From Streptomyces californicus (GTDB taxonomy: Bacteria; Actinomycetota; Actinomycetes; Streptomycetales; Streptomycetaceae), in the NCBI RefSeq assembly GCF_000717645.1, contig NZ_JNZZ01000013.1, positions 124,001 to 188,000 on the forward strand: a DNA stretch of 64,000 nucleotides, read 5' to 3'. The position numbers were made by a program, and so were the translations under genes. Below are positions 25,726-34,594 of this stretch, piece after piece (position 1 is the stretch's first letter; every line of letters starts with the position of its first letter). The notes under the pieces are model-generated. The model did no database searches. It was not told where the DNA came from and saw only the letters and a program-made list of their open reading frames with translations.

Positions 25726-25780
25726 GGTTCACTGATCCATATATTCGGATCAGTGAACCGTTTACCTGGTTCACTGATCC
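25726..25780. promoter_or_regulatory. TetR operator: 13-bp inverted repeat plus third copy
   Basis: GGTTCACTGATCC (25726-25738), an 8-bp AT-rich spacer and the exact reverse complement GGATCAGTGAACC (25747-25759) form a near-ideal operator. A third direct copy of the half-site lies at 25768-25780. It lies between the divergent TetR and oxidoreductase genes. Confidence 0.75.
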
Positions 25781-25825
25781 GGATAGACCGGAGCAGCGTA
25801 ACCGCGCTGCGAGCGGAGGACGACG

Positions 25826-26839
25826 ATGACCCCCACCACGATGAAGGCGATCCGGCTGCACGCGTTCGGAGGCCCCCGGGCACTGCGGTACGAGGAGGCG
25901 CCCGTCCCCGTACCGGCGCCCGGCGAGGTGCTGGTCCGCGTGAGGGCGGCCGGCCTCAACCCGCCCGACTGGTACGTACGCGAGGGCATGCCCGGGGTCC
26001 CCGACGCGTTCAAGCCCTCCTTCGACCTGCCGCTGATCCCGGGCACGGATGTCTCAGGGGTCGTGGCGGCCGTCGCCGACGACGTCAGGACGTTCGCGCC
26101 CGGCGACGAGGTCATGGGCCTGCTGCGCTTCCCCGACCCGATGCAGAGCGGCGCGTACGCCGAGTACGTCACCGCACCGGCGGGCGACCTCGCCCTCAAG
26201 CCGGCCGGGGTCGACCACGTCCACGCCGCGGCCCTGCCCATGTCGGGCCTGACGGCCTGGCAGTACCTGATCGACGTCGGCCACGACCGCCCCTCCCCGT
26301 TCCAGGAGGCCCGGCACCGGCCCGTCCGCCTGGACGACACCACGACCGTGCTGGTCAACGGCGCAGGCGGCGGAGTCGGCCACCTCGCCCTGCAACTGGC
26401 CGCCTGGAAGGGCGCCCGCACCATCGCCGTCGCCTCCGGCGCCCATGAGCGGTTCCTCCGCGAACTGGGAGCCGACGCGTACATCGACTACACCAGGGAG
26501 CGCCCCGAGGACGTCGTCCGCGACGTGGACGTGGTCCTGGACGCGGTCGGCGGGCCCACGAGCCGCCGCTTCCTCCCCGCCCTCAAGCGCGGCGGCTCGC
26601 TGTTCCCGGTGTACGTCGGGGAGTTCGACGAGGAGGAGAACGCGCGCTTCGGCGTCACCGTCACCGGCACGCAGGTACGGGCGAACGGCGCCCAACTGGC
26701 CGAACTGGCCGCCCTCGTGGACGCCGGGACCGTCCGCGTCGCCGTGGACAGCGTCCACCCGCTCGCGCAGGCCCGCGCCGCGCACGAACGGGCCGCCGAG
26801 GGCCACCTCCAGGGCAAGATCGTGCTCACGGTCGACTGA
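25826..26839 (+). CDS. NADP-dependent zinc-less oxidoreductase (quinone reductase-like MDR)
   Basis: This 337-residue medium-chain reductase has a GroES-like N-terminal domain (KAIRLHAFGGPRALRYEEAP, GEVLVRVRAAGLNPPDWYVR). Its NADPH-binding motif is VLVNGAGGGVGHLALQLAAW. Zinc-binding cysteines are absent, as in quinone oxidoreductase and enoyl reductase members. YIDYTRERPEDVVRDVDVVL is also typical. It would reduce quinones or enones. It is controlled by the divergent TetR gene across a strong operator (inference), a common arrangement for electrophile-induced reductases. Confidence 0.9.
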   Translation: MTPTTMKAIRLHAFGGPRALRYEEAPVPVPAPGEVLVRVRAAGLNPPDWYVREGMPGVPDAFKPSFDLPLIPGTDVSGVVAAVADDVRTFAPGDEVMGLLRFPDPMQSGAYAEYVTAPAGDLALKPAGVDHVHAAALPMSGLTAWQYLIDVGHDRPSPFQEARHRPVRLDDTTTVLVNGAGGGVGHLALQLAAWKGARTIAVASGAHERFLRELGADAYIDYTRERPEDVVRDVDVVLDAVGGPTSRRFLPALKRGGSLFPVYVGEFDEEENARFGVTVTGTQVRANGAQLAELAALVDAGTVRVAVDSVHPLAQARAAHERAAEGHLQGKIVLTVD

Positions 26840-26869
26840 CCCGGATACGGGCGCCCCGCAGCCCGCCCC

Positions 26870-27772
26870 CTACGCGAAGACCACCGTGCGGCGGCCGTTG
26901 AGGAGGATGCGGCGCTCCGCGTGCCACTTCACCGCGCGGGCGAGTGCCTGGCACTCCACGTCCCGGCCGATGGCGACGAGCTGGTCGGGGGTCACGTCGT
27001 GGCCGACGCGCTCGACCTCCTGCTCGATGATCGGGCCCTCGTCGAGGTCGGCGGTGACGTAGTGGGCGGTCGCGCCGATCAGCTTCACGCCGCGCGCGTG
27101 CGCCTGGTGGTACGGCTTGGCGCCCTTGAAGCTCGGCAGGAACGAGTGGTGGATGTTGATGATCCGGCCGCTCAGCTGCTTGCACAGGTCGTCGGAGAGG
27201 ACCTGCATGTAGCGGGCCAGGACGACCAGCTCGACGTCCTCCTCGCGCACCAGCTCCAGCAGCGCGGCCTCCGCCTCCGGCTTGTTCTCCTTGGTCACCG
27301 GGAGGTGCCGGAACGGGACGCCGTACGAGGCGACCAGCTCGGCGAAGTCCGTGTGGTTGGAGACGACGGCCGCGATCTCCACCGGCAGCGCCCCGGTACG
27401 GGAGCGGAACAGCAGGTCGTTGAGGCAGTGGCCGAACTTGCTGACCATGAGCACGATCCGCATGCGCTCCGCCGAACGGTGGATCTGCCACTCCATCCCG
27501 AAGGCGTCCCCGATCGCGGCGAAGCTGGCGCGCAGCTTGTCCACCGTGACGCCGGCGTCCGCCGAGAAGTGGACGCGCATGAAGAACAGACCCGTGTCGT
27601 GGTCCCCGAACTGCTGGCTGTCCTCGATGTTGCAGCCGGTCATGAAGAGGTAGCTCGACACGGCGTGCACGATGCCCTGTTTGTCCGGGCAGGAGAGCGT
27701 GAGGACGTACTGCTCGGTCGCGGCTGCGGCGTCCGAGGGGGCGGCGGAGGGGGCGGGCTGCGGCGCGGTCAT
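26870..27772 (-). CDS. purU: Formyltetrahydrofolate deformylase
   Basis: PurU hydrolyses 10-formyl-THF to formate and THF, balancing one-carbon pools. This 300-residue protein has the N-terminal ACT domain (residues about 15-95; YVLTLSCPDKQGIVHAVSSY) and the formyltransferase-like domain. The active-site segment INIHHSFLPSFKGAKPYHQA and ATAHYVTADLDEGPIIEQEV carry the Asn-His-Asp set expected for PurU. ATG 27772 is favoured over the GTG six codons upstream. It is followed upstream by an SCO4402-family gene, an arrangement remembered from other streptomycetes. Confidence 0.95.
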   Translation of the reverse strand: MTAPQPAPSAAPSDAAAATEQYVLTLSCPDKQGIVHAVSSYLFMTGCNIEDSQQFGDHDTGLFFMRVHFSADAGVTVDKLRASFAAIGDAFGMEWQIHRSAERMRIVLMVSKFGHCLNDLLFRSRTGALPVEIAAVVSNHTDFAELVASYGVPFRHLPVTKENKPEAEAALLELVREEDVELVVLARYMQVLSDDLCKQLSGRIINIHHSFLPSFKGAKPYHQAHARGVKLIGATAHYVTADLDEGPIIEQEVERVGHDVTPDQLVAIGRDVECQALARAVKWHAERRILLNGRRTVVFA

Positions 27773-27800
27773 CCCCGTAGGGTGCCACACCCGCCGGACC

Positions 27801-28298
27801 TCAGGCGGCCCTGGTCATGATGCGGATGACCTCCAGCGAGCGCGGCGGTATGTCCGGATCCTCCGCGTCGTTGGTGGCGAGCATCACATGGGCCTCGCGC
27901 GCCGCCTGGACCGCCTCGCCCCATCCCTGGTGCTCCAGATAGGCGGAGACGGGGGCGTCCGCGCCGACCTGGTGCATGATCCGCAGCACGCGCAGGGCGG
28001 CGGCGTCCACGGCGGCGGCCTCGGCGGAGTCCCTGAATATGGTGCCGACGTACTTCTCGGCGGACCAGTTGTCGAGCCAGGTGTCCTCGACCAGGCGGTA
28101 CACGGCGTCGGTGACGTCCCCGTACCCCTCCCGGCCGGCCAGCCAGCACTCGCGGTGGAAGGCGGGGTCGGAGAGCATGTGCAGCGCCGAGCGCACGTTG
28201 GTGCGCCAGCGCCACCACGGCATGTCAGTGAGCGGCATGCCGCCCATGGTGGAGGAGCGACGGCCGCGACGGGAAGAGTTCTCCGAACCTTGCTGCAC
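27801..28298 (-). CDS. SCO4402-family conserved protein
   Basis: This 165-residue cytoplasmic protein is recognised by its strongly conserved core (DMPWWRWRTNVRSALHMLSD, YGDVTDAVYRLVEDTWLDNW, SAEKYVGTIFRDS). No catalytic motif is evident and the function is unknown. The start is uncertain: GTG 28298 and ATG 28247 both precede the conserved core and neither has a clear ribosome binding site. It lies 28 nt upstream of purU and is probably cotranscribed with it. Confidence 0.85.
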   Translation of the reverse strand: MQQGSENSSRRGRRSSTMGGMPLTDMPWWRWRTNVRSALHMLSDPAFHRECWLAGREGYGDVTDAVYRLVEDTWLDNWSAEKYVGTIFRDSAEAAAVDAAALRVLRIMHQVGADAPVSAYLEHQGWGEAVQAAREAHVMLATNDAEDPDIPPRSLEVIRIMTRAA

Positions 28299-28421
28299 GG
28301 TCGTCGATCGTACGTTCCTTCACCGCACCCCCGCACGGGCCCCCGTAATTCACCTCGGCGTCACCGAGCGTTGACGGTCGCACACCGCGCCGTTACCCGG
28401 AGGGCGGAAGGGTCGTGGTCC

Positions 28422-29690
28422 ATGACCGGACGGCGACGCCCCCTTCTCACCCGCCCCTTCCCGGGCGTCATCAGCGCGACGGCGGCGGGAGCGGTGCTGC
28501 TGTCCGGCTGTGGCGTGCTCCCTGGGACCACGGGGGGCTCCAGGGAGCCCGTCACGGTGATGACCTGGGCGCCCGACCGCGCGGAGAACATCAACGCGGT
28601 GAAGGAGGCCGGGGTCCCCGCGATGGCGCAGACGTACGCCCGCTGGGTCAACGACACCGGCGGCATCGACGGCCGCGAGCTGCGGGTGGTCGTCTGCGAC
28701 GAGGGCGACACCGCGATCGGGGCCGAGCGGTGCGCCCGGGAGGCCGTCGAGAAGAAGGTGGCCGCCGTCGTCGGCTCGTACAGCCGCCACGGCCAGAGCT
28801 TCATGCCGGCGCTGGAGGCGGGCGGCGTCCCGTACATCGGCGGGTACGGGGCATCGCCCGAGGAGTTCAGCAGCTATCTGTCGTACCCGGTCAACGGCGG
28901 CCAGCCCGCCCTGCTGGCCGGTCACGGGCGGCAGCTCGGCCGCAGCTGCGAGCGGGTCTCGCTGGTGCGGCCCGACTCGATCGGCGGCGACGGGATGCCG
29001 CCGCTCCTGAACAACGGGCTGCTCGCCGCCGGCCTGCCCGCATCCACCGACATCGTCGCCCCGCTGGACGCCACGTCCTACGACGGGCAGGCCACCCAGG
29101 CGCTCCGGCGGTCCGGCGGCGGCTGTGTGACGGCGGTGCTCGGCGCCCGTACGGAGACGTTCTTCGACTCCTTCCGGCGGCTGGAGCCGGACGGCGGCCG
29201 GGTCAGGATCTCCTCCGTGCTGGGCAGCGTGAGCCAGCCGCTCATCAACCGCACCGGCGGCCGGAACAGCCCGTTCGAGGGCGCCTACGTCACCGGCTGG
29301 TACCCGGACGCGAAGAGCCCGCGCTGGAAGCAGATGCGCGACGTGGTCGCGGAGTACGCCTTCGGGGACAACCGCATCGACCCGGACGACACCGCCGTGC
29401 AGACGACGTGGATCGCGTACACCGCGCTGCGGGCGGCCGTCCGGGCGGTCGGCGACGAGGACGTCACGCCGGGCCGGATCACGGCCGCCCTGAACCGGGG
29501 CGTCGAGGTCGACACCGGCGGCCTCACCCCCACGCTCCGCTGGCGCTTCGGGGACCTGGTCGGCACGTCGAGCTACCCGCGCATCGTCAACACGAAGGTG
29601 ACGTTCCAGGTGGTCAGGGACGGCCGGCTCACCGCGCAGAGGAAGGGCTTCGTGGACGTCCAGGAGACCCTGACGGACGCCCCACGCTGA
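28422..29690 (+). CDS. ABC-transporter substrate-binding lipoprotein (branched-chain amino acid/receptor type)
   Basis: This 422-residue secreted lipoprotein has basic residues, a hydrophobic stretch and the lipobox LLSG-C near residue 26. The mature part is a type I periplasmic-binding fold of the Peripla_BP_6 group (AYARWVNDTGGIDGRELRVV, AVVGSYSRHGQSFMPALEAG, VTGWYPDAKSPRWKQMRDVV). No permease or ATPase genes are adjacent, so it may act as a sensor or work with a distant transporter. GGAGGGCGGAAGG precedes the ATG. Confidence 0.88.
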   Translation: MTGRRRPLLTRPFPGVISATAAGAVLLSGCGVLPGTTGGSREPVTVMTWAPDRAENINAVKEAGVPAMAQTYARWVNDTGGIDGRELRVVVCDEGDTAIGAERCAREAVEKKVAAVVGSYSRHGQSFMPALEAGGVPYIGGYGASPEEFSSYLSYPVNGGQPALLAGHGRQLGRSCERVSLVRPDSIGGDGMPPLLNNGLLAAGLPASTDIVAPLDATSYDGQATQALRRSGGGCVTAVLGARTETFFDSFRRLEPDGGRVRISSVLGSVSQPLINRTGGRNSPFEGAYVTGWYPDAKSPRWKQMRDVVAEYAFGDNRIDPDDTAVQTTWIAYTALRAAVRAVGDEDVTPGRITAALNRGVEVDTGGLTPTLRWRFGDLVGTSSYPRIVNTKVTFQVVRDGRLTAQRKGFVDVQETLTDAPR

Positions 29691-29749
29691 CAGCCGCGAA
29701 CGGGACGGGCCCTTAGGAGCGCGTACGGCCGGGGGCCTGCCCTGGCGGA

Positions 29750-30030
29750 GCGCAGGCGGGCGGCCGCGCCGTGCCGGAGCACAGGCGGCGGGGGCCTGTC
29801 GGCGCATGCGCGGACCGGCGCGGACCGGACCGGGCCGGCCGGAGCGCACGCGGGCCGACCCGCCGCGCCGGAGCGCACGCAGCGGGGGCTCCGTCGGCGC
29901 ACGCGCGGACCGGACCGGCCGGAGCGCACGCGGGCCGGGCCCCGCCTCGCCGACGCGTATGCGGGCCGGCCCGCCGTGCCGGAGCACACGCGGCGGGGGC
30001 CCCGTCGGCGCACGCGCGGACCGGGGCCGG
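29750..30030. repeat. GC-rich tandem repeat array between the lipoprotein and membrane protein genes
   Basis: Three copies of a roughly 48-bp unit (gccggagcacacgcggcggg...gcgcacgcgcggaccgg) begin near 29770, 29868 and 29976. GGCCGGAGCGCACGCGGGCC elements lie between them. Six-frame translation gives only Arg/Pro/Ala low complexity. No gene is supported in 29691-30047. Confidence 0.5.
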
Positions 30031-30047
30031 CCGCCCCGGCCCGCCCC

Positions 30048-31679
30048 CTACAGCTCGGTGTAGGTGTGCTTCGTCAGCCCGTACTTCACCGCGATCGCGT
30101 TCCACAGCGCGGACGCCTCGCGTTTGGCCTGGGTGGCCACCCCGCTCTGCTGGTTGGCCTTGGCCGTCTCGTTCGTCGACCGGGCCTTGCCGCCCTTGCA
30201 GACCCCCTTGCTCTTCTTCGCCTGCCGCGCCCAGGCCGCGTAGTGCTCGTCGGCCGCCGCCGACGCCTTCCAGGCCCGGTTCAGCGCGGCGACCAGCTCG
30301 GCCTGGCGCGGCAGCTCGTCCACGGTCAGCCCGTCGAGCCGGGTCACCAGGTCGCGGCGCTGCTGGGCGGCGTCCCGGAGATCGGTGTTCGCCGCGTCCA
30401 GGTCCTTGCAGGACCTGATCTTCTCGACCGCGCTGATCACCGTGGCCCGGCTGTTGTTGCTGTCGGCCAGCAGCTTGTCCAGCGCCTCGGCCTGCGGCTT
30501 GGCCGGGTCGGGCGGCGCGGCCTTCGTCGTGGGGGAGGTGGCCGGGGAACTCTGCGAGGCCACCGGCTGCTTGTCGTCGTCGCTGTCGCCGCCGCTCATC
30601 AGCGCGCCCGCGCCGAGCCCGATGACGGCGGCGCCGACGATGACGGCGGCGATCAGCGTGATGTGCGCGGACCTCCGGCGCGGCGCCCCGCCGCCGTGCT
30701 CGTCCGCCTCGTCGTACTCCGCGCGGCCCTGGAAGCCCTGGAGCCCGGAGTCGTAGCCGCCGGGGGCCTGCGCCGGTCCGCCCGGGGGACGCTGCTGGTA
30801 CGCGGACGGGCCGCCCGCGTCGTACTGCGGCAACTGCTGGGTGGCGCCCGCCGGTTGCTCCGAGCGGAACAGGCTGTCGAACTCCGCGGGCGGCTGCCGG
30901 TCCTCCGGCGCGCCCGGCCTGATCCCGTACGGGGCGCCGCCGGGCACCGGGGGTATGTACTGGGTCGCGTCGGCGTCCCCGCCGCCCTGCCGGTCCGCCA
31001 CGGGCCCGGGGCCGCCGGGGACGGGGGCGATGTACTGCGTGGCGTCCGCGTCACCGCCGGAAGCCCCCTGGCCGCCGCTCCCCTGGCCGCCGTAGCCGCC
31101 CGGTCCGCTCGGAGCGCCCGTCCCGGCCTCCGGCGGCAGCGGCTGCGCGTGCGGCAGCGGCTGGGAAGAGGATTGGTCGTGGTGCTGGTGCTGGTGCTGC
31201 TGCTGCTGGGAGTACGGAGAGTCGTACGGCGACGGGTTCTGCGACCCGTACTGCTGCGGCTGCTGGTACCCGTCGGACTGCTGGGCCTGCTGGTACCCGT
31301 CGGACTGCTGGGCCTGCTGGTACCCGTCGTGCCGCTGCGGCTGCTGGTATCCCCCCGGCTGCTGCGGCTGCTGGTACCCCTGGGTGTACCCCGGCCGCTG
31401 GTACGCCTCCTGGTCCCCCGGCTGCCGGGCGGGCGGCAGGGGCTGCGACTGCGGGTAGCCGTAGCCCCCCTGCGGCTGCTGGTCCGGCTGCGGGCCCCAC
31501 TGCTGCCCCCACGGCAGGCCGCCGGCGGGCGCCGTCTGCTCGCCCTGGCCGCCCTGCCCGGATGCCCCCGGAACCCAGGGGGCTCCGCCGTCGGCGGGCA
31601 GCACGACGCCCTCGTGCGCGGGTCGTGCGGCGGGGAGCTCGTGCTCGCCGCCCTGTCCGCCCTGTCCGCTCTGCGTCAC
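30048..31679 (-). CDS. Gln/Pro/Gly-rich single-pass membrane protein
   Basis: This 543-residue protein has a disordered cytoplasmic N-terminal half with GYQQPQQ/GYQQAQQSD tandem repeats (about residues 98-145). Two ADATQYIxPVPGG motifs lie near residues 211-248. One transmembrane helix (about 340-362; ITLIAAVIVGAAVIGLGAGA) follows, then an extracellular domain of about 180 residues rich in charged helices with two Cys (SCKDL, GVCKGG). Streptomycete proteins with an ADATQYI motif are often Ser/Thr-kinase or FHA-linked, so the tail could be phosphorylated (inference). The function is not recognised. Confidence 0.75.
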   Translation of the reverse strand: MTQSGQGGQGGEHELPAARPAHEGVVLPADGGAPWVPGASGQGGQGEQTAPAGGLPWGQQWGPQPDQQPQGGYGYPQSQPLPPARQPGDQEAYQRPGYTQGYQQPQQPGGYQQPQRHDGYQQAQQSDGYQQAQQSDGYQQPQQYGSQNPSPYDSPYSQQQQHQHQHHDQSSSQPLPHAQPLPPEAGTGAPSGPGGYGGQGSGGQGASGGDADATQYIAPVPGGPGPVADRQGGGDADATQYIPPVPGGAPYGIRPGAPEDRQPPAEFDSLFRSEQPAGATQQLPQYDAGGPSAYQQRPPGGPAQAPGGYDSGLQGFQGRAEYDEADEHGGGAPRRRSAHITLIAAVIVGAAVIGLGAGALMSGGDSDDDKQPVASQSSPATSPTTKAAPPDPAKPQAEALDKLLADSNNSRATVISAVEKIRSCKDLDAANTDLRDAAQQRRDLVTRLDGLTVDELPRQAELVAALNRAWKASAAADEHYAAWARQAKKSKGVCKGGKARSTNETAKANQQSGVATQAKREASALWNAIAVKYGLTKHTYTEL

Positions 31680-32010
31680 CGGGACTCCTACGCGTGTGAA
31701 CTCAACGAAACGTCAGCTCACGCTATCGGGTGGCCGCCCGCCTCCGCCAAGCGCGTGATGCCCCTCACCACCCCTTCACAGCGCGGGTAACGCCCCGCGG
31801 GCCCGCGACGCTGTTTATTATCCGGGTCCCCGCCCGCCGCCCCTCCTGGCGTGCGTCGAGCGCGCCTACGGGTCCTCCTCCCCACAGCCGTACGGGCCCT
31901 TCCCCGCACAGCCGTACGGGCCCCGATGCGCCAGGCGGTACGGGTCCGTCCCCGGGCGTCCGTCCGGACCGCCGCGGCCCCGGACCGGGCAGCGGCGGCC
32001 GGTCCCGCGC

Positions 32011-33393
32011 TCACGCCGCCTGGAGCTCCAGGCGCTCGCCGAACTCCCGTACGGCGGGCTCCTCGCCGAAGGGCGTGAGCCGCTGGTGGAGGTCGTCGAG
32101 GTATTCGGCGCCCCGGCTGGAACGCACCGTCGACAGCAGTTCCATCGCCCGCACCCCCGTGTGGCAGGCCCGCTCCACCTCCCGCTGCTGGACCTGCGCC
32201 GACGCCAGCAGCACCAGGGCGATGCCCCGGCGGCGGGCCCGCGTCTCCGGCAGCGCGGCGAGCGCCTCCTTGGCCCGGCGGGCGGCCTCCTGCGCCTGCC
32301 CCAGGTCCCGGTGGCAGTGGGCCAGCTCGTCCGCGAGATAGCCCGCGTCGAAGTGCCGGATCCACACCGGGTCGTCGCCGGTGTCCGGGTCGGCCTGCTC
32401 CAGCGCGGCGACCGCGCGCCCCGCCACCGCGTGGCAGGTGCGGGCGTCCCCGAGCAGCGCGTGGCCCCGGGCCTCGGCCGCGTAGAACATCGCCTGCGCG
32501 CGCGGCGTGACCTGGCCCCGGGCCCCTTCCTGGGCGGCACGGGCCAGTTGGGCGATCTCGCGGGGGTTGCCGAGCTGGGCGGCGAGGTGGCTCATCGAGG
32601 CGGCGAGCACATAGCCGCCGTACGCGCGGTCGCCGGCCGCCTGCGCGAGCCGCAGCGCCTGGATGTAGTAGCGCTGGGCGAGGCCCGGTTGGCCGGTGTC
32701 GACCGCCATGTAGCCGCCCAGCTCGGTGAGTCGGGCCACCGCGGCGAACAGCTGTCGCCCCACCTGCTCCCGGTACGCCCCCGAAAGCAGGCCGGAGACC
32801 ACGCTGTTGAGGTAGTGCACGAGCACCGGCCGCACATGGCCGCTGCCGAAGCGGTGGTCGAGGTCGGTCAGGGAGGCGGTCATGGCCCGTACGGCCTCGA
32901 CGTCCGCCATCCCTACCCGGGCCCCGGCGGTCCGCTCGACCTGGGCGTCCGGACCCGAGATCAGCCAGTCCCGGCTCGGCTCGACCAGCGCGGAGGCCGC
33001 GACCGCCGAACCGGTGAGCAGATCTCGGCGGCCCACGTCGCTCCGCCACAACTCGCTGACCTGCTCGACGGCCCCGGCGACGGTCGGCGCGTACTGGAGG
33101 CCGACGCCGGACGCCAGGTTCTTGCCGTTGGCCATGCCGATCTCGTCGATCGTGACCGTACGGCCGAGCTTGCGGCCCAGCGCCTCGGCGATGACCCCCG
33201 GGGCCCGGCCGCGCGGCTGCTGCCCGCGCAGCCAGCGGGCCACGGAGGTCTTGTCGTACCGCAGATCGAGTCCGCGTTCGGTCCCGACCATGTTCACCCG
33301 GCGCGCGAGGCCCGCGTTGGAGCAGGCCGCCTCCTGGATGAGCGTCTGGAGCCGTTCGTTGGGCTGGCGGGCTACGAGCGGCCTTGCAGCCAT
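32011..33393 (-). CDS. TPR-containing transcriptional regulator (NsdA-like)
   Basis: This 460-residue protein has an N-terminal DNA-binding-like segment (LQTLIQEAACSNAGLARRVN, KTSVARWLRGQQPRGRAP) and several tetratricopeptide-like helical pairs from about residue 220 (AQRYYIQALRLAQAAGDRAY, GEEPAVREFGERLELQ). This layout matches the streptomycete NsdA/NsdB group, which influence differentiation and antibiotic production. The paralogue cannot be fixed by eye. ATG 33393 follows AGGGGGAC; the upstream extension to 33513 is not credible. Confidence 0.82.
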   Translation of the reverse strand: MAARPLVARQPNERLQTLIQEAACSNAGLARRVNMVGTERGLDLRYDKTSVARWLRGQQPRGRAPGVIAEALGRKLGRTVTIDEIGMANGKNLASGVGLQYAPTVAGAVEQVSELWRSDVGRRDLLTGSAVAASALVEPSRDWLISGPDAQVERTAGARVGMADVEAVRAMTASLTDLDHRFGSGHVRPVLVHYLNSVVSGLLSGAYREQVGRQLFAAVARLTELGGYMAVDTGQPGLAQRYYIQALRLAQAAGDRAYGGYVLAASMSHLAAQLGNPREIAQLARAAQEGARGQVTPRAQAMFYAAEARGHALLGDARTCHAVAGRAVAALEQADPDTGDDPVWIRHFDAGYLADELAHCHRDLGQAQEAARRAKEALAALPETRARRRGIALVLLASAQVQQREVERACHTGVRAMELLSTVRSSRGAEYLDDLHQRLTPFGEEPAVREFGERLELQAA

Positions 33394-33690
33394 ATGTCCC
33401 CCTGAAACATCGGTTATGCGCAGTGATCGGTGGAAGGGATCACTGCCCGGCACATACACAAGAAATGCGCATATTCCTTCGGCATTCGGTACGGACGTGG
33501 CGCGGCGCACCACGGCACGGCTGCGAAGCGGGCCGGGCCGCGGTCCCCGGGGTGGTTACCCGCACTTCGGCGTTCCGCCTCATGCGCGCCCCCGCCTGTG
33601 CACCGATGCGCCCCGCGTGTGGGGGCGCTGCGCCGGTCCCCGGTTCAGGGCAGGCCGTAACCCCTCGTGATCAAGGGAGTTGTGCTGATC

Positions 33691-34368
33691 GTGGATGAGC
33701 CCATGGGAGTCACGGAAGCCGCGCAGGTCCCCCACCAGCGGAGCGAGCCCCTGCTCGACGCCGCGGTGCGGTATGCGGAGGAACGCCACTGGGACGTGTT
33801 CCCCGGCGCCTGGCTGGAGGTGGTGGGCGGCAGGGAGCGGTGTTCGTGCGGCGACGCCGGCTGCGCCCTGCCCGGGGCCCACGCGGACCGGCCGGACTGG
33901 GCGGGCCGGTCGACCGGCAGCGGGGCGGCGGCCCGGCGGATGTGGACGCGGCAGCCGCGCTCCTCGGTGCTGCTGCCGACCGGGCGCGCGTTCGACGCGC
34001 TGGAGGTCCCGGAGGCGGCGGGCTTCCTGGCGCTGGCCCGGATGGAGCGGATGGACCTGACGCTCGGGCCGGTCACCCGCACCCCGGACCGCCGGATGCT
34101 GTTCTTCGTCCTGCCGGGAGCCGCCGCCAAGGTCACCGACCTGGTGCGCTCGCTCGGCTGGAACGCCGGTGCGATCGACCTCACCGGCCTGGGCGAGGGC
34201 CACTACGTCGCGGCCCCGCCCACCCGGGTCGGCGGCCGGGGCGCCGTGCAGTGGGCCCGCAGGCCCGACCACGCCAACCGCTGGCTGCCCGAGGTGGACG
34301 AGCTGATCAGCCCGCTGGCGTACGCGTGCGCCCGCGAGGCCGCCGACGCCCGGGTCCGAACCGCGTAG
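33691..34368 (+). CDS. Bifunctional DNA primase/polymerase-like (prim-pol N-terminal) protein
   Basis: This protein of about 225 residues matches the prim-pol N-terminal domain: LLDAAVRYAEERHWDVFPGA, a Cys cluster CSCGDAGCALPGAH, MWTRQPRSSVLLPTGRAFDA and YVAAPPTRVGGRGAVQWARR. Stand-alone copies are common in streptomycete cores and may lack polymerase activity. Two starts are possible: GTG 33691 with GGAG at 33676-33679, and ATG 33667 without a visible ribosome binding site. Confidence 0.8.
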   Translation: MDEPMGVTEAAQVPHQRSEPLLDAAVRYAEERHWDVFPGAWLEVVGGRERCSCGDAGCALPGAHADRPDWAGRSTGSGAAARRMWTRQPRSSVLLPTGRAFDALEVPEAAGFLALARMERMDLTLGPVTRTPDRRMLFFVLPGAAAKVTDLVRSLGWNAGAIDLTGLGEGHYVAAPPTRVGGRGAVQWARRPDHANRWLPEVDELISPLAYACAREAADARVRTA

Positions 34369-34594
34369 GGCCCCTGCCGGAAGCCGGGAGCCGAAGGCCG
34401 GAAGCCGGGAGCCTGGAGCTGGGAAGCGCACGTTCGGAGACCGGCAGCCGGGAAGCGTGGATACGGCGGCCGGGAGCCGGGGACGCCGCCGCCGGGCCGC
34501 GCGCCGGCCCCCTCCGCTCGGGGCCGACCGCCCCTCTCCTGGGCCTTTCGTAGGGTGGTCCCCACCACGTGGGGATATCGAAAGGCTGTGCCAC
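34369..34594. repeat. Gene-free stretch of degenerate GGAAGCCGGGAGC repeats
   Basis: Between the primase-like gene and the ABC ATPase gene, imperfect GGAAGCCGGGAGCC-type units recur for about 100 bp. No gene is seen. Confidence 0.4.

Noticed and set aside
29750..30030. Possible CRISPR-like array in the GC-rich repeats
   Set aside because: Units are imperfect, the spacing is uneven (about 98 and 108 bp) and the intervening DNA is itself repetitive. It is unlike a CRISPR.
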